Shown here: one piece after another, positions 56,987 through 64,000 of the stretch
How positions within the stretch are numbered: position 1 is the first letter of the stretch
How the letters are laid out: each line of letters begins with the position of its first letter
The notes under the pieces: model-generated
Told to the model about the DNA's origin: nothing
The model's input: the letters and a program-made list of their open reading frames with translations, nothing else
Database searches by the model: none
Assembly: GCA_963854735.1 (NCBI GenBank)
Contig: OY978097.1
Span: forward strand, 2,480,001-2,544,000
DNA from: Marvania coccoides
Lineage: Eukaryota; Chlorophyta; Trebouxiophyceae; Chlorellales; Chlorellaceae
Direction: 5' to 3'
DNA: 64,000 bases
Program-made: the position numbers and the translations under genes

Positions 56987-57868
56987 TCACAAGACAAGAT
57001 ACTGCTCATTAAATGGATGCAATGCGCATGCAGCGTACGAGTCATAATCGAAAAAATCAAGGCAGCGGTGCTTTTGGTAGGCTTTCAACAGCAAGTCCCT
57101 GTCTGCCGTGGTGATTTTGCACGCTGGGCGTTCTTCCATGGCTCGTAGCCACGTCCCCACCGCCCCGCCCACCGCTTCTCTGACGTAAAATCCAGCAAAT
57201 TCGCGAGCAGCGACGTCAAAACGACTCACAAAAGGGTAAATTGCAATGTCAGCGAGAGTCACGTCTGCGCCCAGCAAAAACGGCCCGCCAGATGCCTTCA
57301 CAGGCTCCACAATTGCCGCAGACAGCGCCGCTTCAAATGATTTTTTCTGCGATGGAGTTTGTCCGCTGCCGATGCCCCAGAAGCGCCCTGTCCTGCCGGC
57401 AACGAATCCCATGCCAGCGTCGACCAGCGAGGACCCCGCGTTCAGCACCTGCTGCATGCGTGTTTTGTCTGCTGCGTCTTGGGGGGCCAGCGGTGGTCCT
57501 GAAGAGAATTCAGTGTCCGCCCAGCGACAGATGTCGAGGGATTCAACGTGCACCGCGCCAGCATGCGAGACTGCAGGTACCAGGCCTCGCGGGTTAATTT
57601 TGCGGTACCAGGATGGCTTGTTGCTGAGGTCTACGTGAACTAGACAAAAATCGACGTCTTTTTCGAGCAAAGCCAACCAGGCGCGCTCAACGTAAGGGCA
57701 CAGGGGGTGGGCGTACAGAATGGTCTGGTTGTCTTGCCGGGGAGGTTGGTTGCCGGCTTCTTGAATGGTGAAAGACTTCTTGGTGGATGTTAAAGTTGCT
57801 GCTGTTTGAAAATGATGAGCCATTGTAGGGTGCGGGCGGCTTGATTTGGTAATTGAGGTTTTAAACAT
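56987..57868 (-). CDS. Glutathione S-transferase, lambda/omega-like
   Basis: A single exon of 293 residues from the first ATG (MFKTSITK); a later Met (MAHHF) is an alternative. The thioredoxin-like domain reads ILYAHPLCPYVERAWLALLEK, with CPY in place of a catalytic Ser/Tyr, as in Cys-type lambda, omega and DHAR classes. NPRGLVPAVSH holds the cis-Pro, and VESLDICRWAD the Glu-Ser glutathione contact. The helical domain has GPFLLGADVTLADIAIYPFV. Cys-type GSTs act as thiol transferases or dehydroascorbate reductases. The first 20 residues are Ser/Lys/Arg-rich and could be an organelle leader. Confidence 0.9.
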   Translation of the reverse strand: MFKTSITKSSRPHPTMAHHFQTAATLTSTKKSFTIQEAGNQPPRQDNQTILYAHPLCPYVERAWLALLEKDVDFCLVHVDLSNKPSWYRKINPRGLVPAVSHAGAVHVESLDICRWADTEFSSGPPLAPQDAADKTRMQQVLNAGSSLVDAGMGFVAGRTGRFWGIGSGQTPSQKKSFEAALSAAIVEPVKASGGPFLLGADVTLADIAIYPFVSRFDVAAREFAGFYVREAVGGAVGTWLRAMEERPACKITTADRDLLLKAYQKHRCLDFFDYDSYAACALHPFNEQYLVL

Positions 57869-58237
57869 ATTTTTTTGCAATGTAAAATTGAGTTAAAAAC
57901 AACGATTTTTTTTTTTTATTTTTTTTTTTATTCATGTCACCAAGACTCTGGCCAAAGGCTGCGCTTCTTATTCTATCATTTCATATTTGTCGTAGGATCG
58001 TCCAGGTCTAAACAACGCAACACAGCTTCATAAAACTAAATAATTTAAACCTTGTTTTTTTTAGTTTTTGTTTGTTTGTTTGTCCCTCAAGGAAGCATTC
58101 CAGGGGTTAAAATAATTACTGGGTTTCTATCGAGTTTAGTAGTATATAATCCTGCGAACAGCCGAAACTGTACGTGTATGACAAGAAATGTTGGGAGTCA
58201 GTTAAGGTGTTCCGGAGCACCGCCGGAATAAATAATT
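57869..58237. other. Divergent promoter region, GST / K+ channel
   Basis: Head-to-head spacer with long T runs near 57905-57930 and a TATATAAT at 58143-58150 on the channel side. No RNA gene seen. Confidence 0.45.
58143..58150 (+). promoter_or_regulatory. Candidate TATA box for the K+ channel gene
   Basis: TATATAAT about 88 bases before the ATG. Assigned by sequence and position only. Confidence 0.3.
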
Positions 58238-60518
58238 ATGAAGGTCACGCAGTCGGCTACAGACGGCACCGAAAAGGTGCTCCAGCCGGTGCAGCCTGGC
58301 TGGCAGCGCCGGGTGAACGGCAAGAGCTTCGCAGCCTTTCAAGCGGCGGCCAGGAAGGAGTGAGTTTACATGCATTTGCGAAGGCCATGCACACGTCTAC
58401 TATTCTCTTACTGATTCAACCTTGCTACTGAAGGCCCCGCCGTTCCATCTTTGGCCTCCCCGTCATGAGCCCACTTTGTAAGAAAGCCATGGCGTGGGGC
58501 TTCATCACGACATTTGTAGACCTCGTCTACACCTCATTCCTCGTAAGCCCGTGCATCCCTGCGCCTCGGAACCAACTATCTCGCTGTTCCACAATAATGC
58601 TGAAACACACAAATATCTCGATAAAAACATTTTTTTTTTCAGGTGCCGCTCTCCCTGGCATTCAACGACTACTCCACCGCCAATTTTTTCTTGGTTTGGG
58701 ACTTTTTTGGCTCCGCAGTGTACATGGCAGACCTCTTTCTGGAGTTTCACATCGGTTTTTTGGTGCGGTGGGACAACTGCTCGGTGACCATCAGAGACGG
58801 CCGCAGCGTGGCGCGAAATTACATACTGCATGGCATGTTCTGGATTGATTTGATCGCCGTGCTCCCCATCATCGCCCAAATAGTCCTGGCCGCGGTTGTT
58901 TCCGCCGATGGCATGGGCGCCTCCGAGGCCGTTCGAATCGTGATGCTGCTGAAGCTGCTGCGCTTGCTGCGCGTCGTGTTCCTCGTCTCGCGCATGAACA
59001 AACCGGAAGGCGCTGGCCTGATTTCGCAGTTTTTATCCACCCGGGTCAACTCCACCTTCACATTTGCGGTGAATACTTTCTTCTCGCTCATGGTGATGGT
59101 GAACCTCATGGCGTCGCTGTGGTGGTGGGTGGCCAAGTTACAGGGCCTGGAAAACAGCTGGGTAGCCGCCGTAGGCAAGTTAGTTAGTTATAGGGTGCTA
59201 TTTATTTTATTCATTTATTCATATGTTCCTCGCCGCCCTTCCCCAAAAATATTGGATTCCCTATGAAAATGTTTTTCCGTAGTAAAAATTTCGTTTTATC
59301 GCTGCAGAGATAAACAAGCCTGAAATCAACCTGCTGGATACCAACAACGGCGTGCGCTGGCTGGTGTGCGCCTACTTTGCAATCTGCACCGTGGCCACCA
59401 TCGGCTACGGCGACATCGTGGCGGTAACCACCATAGAGATCGCCCTGGTGCTGATTTTCATTTTCGCAGGCGTGGCGTTCTTTGGCTTCATCGTCTCCAC
59501 GGTCACCACGCTGCTCAACGCCTCCCCCACAGGCGACCAAACGCACGAAAGCTCGCTCATGCGCATGAAGCAGATGGAGTCGTGGATGCAGCGCAACGGG
59601 TTTCCCCGCACGCTGCGGCGGGACATCCGACACTACGCCTTCACGCACATGCAGCATTCCCCTGCCAACGGCGAAGACTCCAGGCTCTACGGGCTGCTCC
59701 CACCGTGGCTGCAGGTCAAAGCAGCCATGGAGCTGCAACGCGGCAGCGCCGTCAACGCGCTTTTTGGTGGGAAAGACGCGTTGGAAGGCCTCGACGATGC
59801 AGAGCGGCAGGCTGCAGCCAAAGCCATAGCTTCCGCGTCGCACCCTGTTCGCCTTCCCAGAGGTGCGAAACTGCATGCCCTGGGTGACCCCATGGATTGC
59901 GTTTACCTTGTGGAGGAAGGCCAAGTGGCGCTGCTGTTTTCCGGGGAAGCACGGCCGGTCATTATGGCTGCGCCCGCTGTGATGGGCGCTTGGGCGTTGT
60001 TTGGGCGGCGCGCAAGGCAACACGAGGGACCACCTCCGCCGTGGCAATCCACTGCCAAAGCGGTGACTACTTGCATGTTCTGGAAAGTTGAGGCTGTGGC
60101 GCTGGAACGGCAGCTGGTGGCCACGGCGCCAGAGGCGCTGCTGTTGATTCAACAGCACTACGAGGCGGCGGCTGGCAGGGCGCTGGTGGGTGTGAAAGAG
60201 GCGCACGCTGCCGCCAAAAGCAGTCGCAAGCTAGAGCTGGCGGTGGAGGAGTACGAGAGGAGGTTCGAGAGCACAGCTGCGGCTGGCAGAGACCTTCGTG
60301 AATCGCTGAAGCTGGGGGCAGCGGCAAAGACAGCGGAGCCAGACTTGGAAGGGAACAGCGCCAGCGCAGGCATTAAAGGAGAAGAAGGAGATTTTGATGT
60401 TGGAGACATTGAGGATACGGAGAGCTTCTACCGCATGCCTCAGCAGGCAGTTGATCAGGAGGGGGCGACTGCTGCAGGCATCATTACTCAGGACGACGGC
60501 ATATCTTTCTTGGTTTAA
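58238..60518 (+). CDS. Cyclic-nucleotide-gated-type voltage-sensing K+ channel
   Basis: Exons 58238-58359, 58434-58542, 58643-59174 and 59308-60518 give 657 residues. Six membrane segments are visible. S4 is LLKLLRLLRVVFLVSR with spaced Arg/Lys, and the pore filter is TIGYGD, which predicts K+ selectivity. A C-linker (RMKQMESWMQRNGFPRTLRRDIRHY) and a cyclic-nucleotide-binding-like fold (RLPRGAKLHALGDPMDCVYLVEEGQVALLFSG) follow. The usual phosphate-binding GE...RxA of the nucleotide pocket is not obvious, so binding is doubtful. The plan is that of HCN/EAG/plant Shaker-like channels. Exon 3 ends GTAG|GCAAGT, a GC donor; GT alternatives lead to stops. Confidence 0.92.
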
Positions 60519-61329
60519 TTTCTTGGGTTACCTTTGGTCACAATTAATAAAAAAACTATTACTGTATTCAAGCTTTGCTAAAAAATAGAATTTCCATCCT
60601 TGGTAATATTTGCGCTTTTCAAAGCATCCAAAAGTATCTAGTATCAACCAAAAATGATAGACCTATTAACCTGGAGGTGTAAAAGTCTACCGAGGGAGAG
60701 AGAAAGAAATAGGTTGAGAAAAAACTCTCATAAATTCATTGAAGATTTCGTTATTTCCACACGAGGCGGCATGTCAATCGTTTTGTCCAGAGGCAAACAC
60801 ACAGATTATGAGGGACAGTCCCTCAACAAAAACAACAAGAACAAGAACAAGAACAAGAACAACAACAACAACAACAACAAGTACGCAAATTATAAAAGAA
60901 AGAAGCGGTGTGGGGGCGCCGTCAGGGACCAGAGAAAATGAAAAAGAGAAAAGACGCCAACTAGGGGAGGGAAAATTAAAATGGCATAGAAAAGGGGGGC
61001 GAAGAAAAGAGAGGAGGGAGATAAAACTGTCCTCCATGAAAGAGAGAAATAATTTTTAATGCAGCTGCCGAAGCCACCTTCTGCAGGCCAAGGCCGCACG
61101 GGAGGGGGGGGGGAAAGTGTAGGAGAGAAGAAGGAAATGGTCCAGATTCTTTTAGGGAAAGAGAAAAAGAGAGAGAAAAAATAAAACGTAAAAGCGCTTG
61201 TGCAAAAGTACAACAACGGAAAATTCTTGGGGGAAAACAACAACGGAAAACAAATAATAACAATAGGGTATACTTGTATGCGTCTTTATTCGCTGGGGGT
61301 GGGGTGGGGGGTGGGTGGGGGGGCGGGGC
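60519..61329. other. Convergent spacer, K+ channel / kinase
   Basis: About 810 bases, purine-rich on the plus strand, with an AAC/AAG microsatellite (60824-60881). No RNA or coding feature recognised. Confidence 0.5.
60824..60881. repeat. AAC/AAG trinucleotide-type microsatellite
   Basis: Runs of aacaag units followed by nine or so aac units in an otherwise non-coding spacer. Confidence 0.85.
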
Positions 61330-62979
61330 TCACATCACAGTGCAGCAGCCTTGGCCGCCCGCCACATCCATCTCTTGCACCACGCCAGAGCTGTCAATCT
61401 CCTGCAGGCCGCGCACGACCTCGGTCATGGAGGGCCGCAGCTGCGGGACCCCCGCCCAGCAGCGGTCGATCAGCGCCCGCACGGTCTCGGGCATACAGGA
61501 GGGGAAGGGAGGCCTCCATCCAGCGGCCACCCGGTGCGCGTGCTCCTCACTCTCGTCCCACGCGGTGCCGTTCATGTGATCGGCGCACAGCAGGCGTTTG
61601 GCAAACACCTCGAACAGCATCACCCCGAAGGAAAACACGTCCACCTTTTCGTTGTACGCCTGGTTCTGCAGCACCTCGGGCGCCATGTAGCAGAACGCGC
61701 CGGTCTGGCCCGTCAGCTTCCACGAAGGCTCCCCGCCCGAACCGACAAGGCTGCCTGTGCTCGTGCTGCCTGGCATGCTTCTGCGCTCGTTGCTCGACCT
61801 GACAACGGGCGGGAGGTCATTTGTGTTTCTGAAGGAGTCGGTGTGCCCCACCAGGGCGTGCAACCCCAGGTCGGCAATTTTGGCGACGGAGGCGGAGGCA
61901 TCGCCGGGCTTGGGAGCGGCGGTGAGCAGCACGTTGTCGCACTTGAGGTCGCGGTGAATGACCATGGGCTTTGCGGTGTGCAGGCCCTCCAGCGCCTTGG
62001 CGATGCCCACGCACCACTGCAGCCCCTGGGAGTAGGTGTACACCGTCTTTTGGCGCTCAATCATTTGACGGAGAATCATAGACCGCAGATTGCCACCACC
62101 CATGAACTCCTGCACCAAGAACACCGTGCGCCACTCGGCCTCCTCGGAGGAGGTGTCCAGCGAGCCAAAGCCCACGAAATCGACAATGTGCCTGCATAGG
62201 ACAAAAAAAAGGGCGAAGATTATGTCAGATATTGTATTTATTTTCTATAAAAAAAAAAAAAAAGGCGGCGGGGAAACTTGCTTGTGGCGCATCCTGTGCA
62301 GCACGCGGACCTCCTCCAGGAAGTCCAGCACGTCTGTTCCGCACTCCATGACCTGGACCTTCAGAGTCTTGACGGCCACCAGCTGGGGCGACGGGAAAGG
62401 GGCGGCCGCGGGGCCAGCGTACTCGGCAATTTCCACTTCTGCAGACGTGTAGTATAGGTGGTGTTCATAGGTTGGGGAGAGCATCAAATTGCACGTAAAA
62501 ATGCCGAATGAGTAGGCACATACAGCTGACCGCCTGCATGGTATTTCAAGGAAAATCGTCTCCAACTCGCCTGCATACGCCCCCTGGCCCAGCGACTTGA
62601 TATGCCGCAGCTCTTCGCCATCGATGTAGATGTCCCGCTCGTCTCTGCCGCACAGGTCGCGCAGATGCTGAATTCGATGTTTGTTCGTGATTGTCTCGCT
62701 CACCTCACGGGATGTCCTCCAAAACTCGTCTCCAGGGGCTTTGCTCTTGCGATAGAGCGTGGCCATGGTCTGTCCTCGGCCATCCACAGAAGGTCGCGGG
62801 AGAAAACCACCTCGTGTGCCGCTCTTTGCGCTCCCCGAGGAATCCCTGCTGGTGCCCTCGCTGCTGAGGACAGGTGGAACAACGGTCATAGGTGATCGGA
62901 GAGAGAGGTTGTCGGTAGCGTCTTTGTCTATGGGGGCTGGCCCAGTGAGGAAGGGCGACGCGATTGATATTTTTCGCAT
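61330..62979 (-). CDS. TKL-type protein kinase with C-terminal CaaX box (CTVM)
   Basis: Exons 62979-62571, 62438-62282 and 62191-61330 give 475 residues. The N-terminal 120 residues are Ser-rich and basic. The kinase starts LGQGAYA|EVEIAEY, where the glycine loop is rebuilt across an intron. VAVKTLKV (ATP Lys), DFLEEVRVL (helix-C Glu), RHK|HIVDFVGFG, HRDLKCDNVLL, ADLGL (DLG in place of DFG) and CYMAPEVL follow. Most catalytic residues are present, so activity is likely. A loop of about 55 residues expands the activation segment. The protein ends GGQGCCTVM; CTVM fits a CaaX farnesylation box, with a second Cys beside it. Both introns use GC donors (GCAG|GCGAGT and CACAA|GCAAGT), and the first is open in frame. 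Confidence 0.87.
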
Positions 62980-63503
62980 CTTTCGTGGGAGTCCCCAGCG
63001 GCGAGCTTTTTCAGTTGAAAATTTGAAAGTAACCTTTAAAGTATGAAACGACGAGAGTGGTACTTCGGCAATTAGCAGGGCCAGCGCGGCAGTCGAAAAA
63101 GAATGCGGGACACTACATGAAATTTACAAGAAGAATATACGCCATTAATGCCATGGAACGCCCGATTATAATAAAGAGTACATGCCGAGCTCGGAAGGGA
63201 GGCAATAAATATGCGCATTGGTGCGAGGTGTGGCTGGACAATCCTCCCACCATGGAGAATATTAATTAACCCATTAACCCATTAACCCATTAACCCATAT
63301 ACCAAGTTTCCAGTTTCAGGCGTCATTTTCTTATTTATTTTTAGAGAAGATATGGAGCTAGCCTGCGCCAATTTCGGATGCGGTGGCTATTCTTGCTCTC
63401 TAGAAGTAGTTGTAGCATCGCCAGCTAACCTTCGTACACCAAGCTTAACTATCCTCGGAGTACACTGGCTTCATTTTCAAGATTATTTCATTTACACGCG
63501 CAT
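62980..63503. other. Spacer, kinase promoter and Maf 3' UTR
   Basis: About 520 bases between two minus-strand genes, containing a short tandem repeat (63265-63298). No RNA gene recognised. Confidence 0.45.
63265..63298. repeat. ATTAACCC tandem repeat, four copies
   Basis: Four perfect copies of the 8-base unit ATTAACCC followed by AT. It superficially recalls a telomere unit but is short and internal. Confidence 0.9.
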
Positions 63504-64000
63504 TTATGGACTGCTTCTCAACTCGAGGTCCCCATTTTCAATCATTCCCTTGAGCTCTTTGCACAGCTGGTGAATCGGCAAACCCATTACGTTAAAATAA
63601 CATCCATCGAGTTTTTTCACAAACACTGCAGCCCGGCCCTGAATGCCATAGGACCCCGCCTTGCCAAAGGGCTCCCCAGATGCCACGTAGGCATCAATTT
63701 CACTCCCCGACAGCTCATCAAACACTACAGTGGTTGAAGTAACAAAACTTTTCACCGCCCAGTCACTGCCCTTGCCAGATGTTGACGATGGTGGAGTCAG
63801 TAGTGCCACTCCAGTGTGCACCTCGTGTGTTCTCCCGCTGAGCAGCGCCAGCATGCGCTTGGCGTCATCAGCGTCTGTCGGTTTCTCCAGAATGTGGCTG
63901 CCACACTCGACCACGGTGTCGGCGCCGATGATCAAATGGGGGGGCGGGGAGGGGAGGTTGCGAGCGACGTCCAGGGCCTTGTGGGTGGCTGTGAGCTCGG
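63504..64000 (-). CDS. Maf-family nucleotide pyrophosphatase, 5' end outside window
   Basis: Maf/ASMTL-type proteins hydrolyse non-canonical nucleoside triphosphates. The visible 165 residues contain IIGADTVVECG (catalytic acid region), LEKPTDADDAKRMLALLSGRTHEVHTGVAL, and SYGIQGRAAVFVKKLDGCYFNVMGLPIHQL, the family's C-terminal signature. About 25 N-terminal residues with the SxSPRR start motif should lie beyond position 64000. The frame is open to the window end (ELTATHKALDVARNL). A 30-residue insertion follows GVAL, Ser/Gly-rich, longer than in bacteria. Confidence 0.93.
   Translation of the reverse strand, partial: ELTATHKALDVARNLPSPPPHLIIGADTVVECGSHILEKPTDADDAKRMLALLSGRTHEVHTGVALLTPPSSTSGKGSDWAVKSFVTSTTVVFDELSGSEIDAYVASGEPFGKAGSYGIQGRAAVFVKKLDGCYFNVMGLPIHQLCKELKGMIENGDLELRSSP

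Noticed and set aside
63265..63298. Telomere-like repeat
   Set aside because: Only four copies of an 8-base unit, flanked by ordinary spacer and genes on both sides.
1..64000. CRISPR arrays, insertion sequences, prophage or bacterial operons
   Set aside because: Spliceosomal introns throughout and eukaryotic gene content; no transposase, integrase or spaced direct-repeat array was seen.

Overview
This is a stretch of nuclear DNA from a eukaryote. Nearly every gene is broken by short spliceosomal introns. Exons are visibly GC-rich while introns and spacers are AT-rich, and most genes lie only 100 to 1100 bases apart. A plastid-type leader on a YqgE/AlgH-family protein and a plant-type cysteine synthase suggest a unicellular alga. 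The lineage cannot be settled from this window. I built the gene models by hand from GT-AG or GC-AG splice sites, reading-phase agreement across each junction, and protein-family motifs. I placed about 65 coding introns.

Layout. 0-12.8 kb: a 5'-truncated Sec1/Munc18 protein (VPS45), a CoA-type mitochondrial carrier, a small protein with a CaaX ending, a cysteine synthase with a myristoylation-like start, a DNL zinc-finger chaperone helper, a MYND protein, COP9 signalosome subunit 4 and a nucleotide-sugar-transporter-like protein. 13-21.5 kb: an unknown membrane protein, a TMEM53-like hydrolase, a large ER protein joining a ShKT domain to an OS-9 type lectin domain with an RDEL tail, a GILT thiol reductase and a PAP2 lipid phosphatase. 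22-31 kb: a 1314-residue ankyrin-repeat kinase, an MRS2 magnesium-channel homologue with AMN in place of GMN, and an ACOT9-like thioesterase. 31-49 kb: CUL1, RNF121, a CDK, a golgin, YqgE/AlgH, VMP1, eIF5 and UNC50. 49.7-56.5 kb: three same-strand genes for DOMON-domain proteins, one fused to cytochrome b561, with a decayed kinase fragment between two of them. 57-64 kb: a glutathione transferase, a cyclic-nucleotide-gated type K+ channel, a kinase with a CaaX ending, and a Maf protein cut by the window end.

Themes. CSN4 and CUL1 belong to one regulatory axis (cullin-RING ligases and their deneddylation). VPS45, golgin, VMP1, UNC50, RNF121 and the OS-9 protein all serve the secretory pathway. 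The DOMON cluster looks like a locally expanded cell-surface heme-b electron-transfer set. Six introns use GC donors, each backed by reading phase or family alignment.
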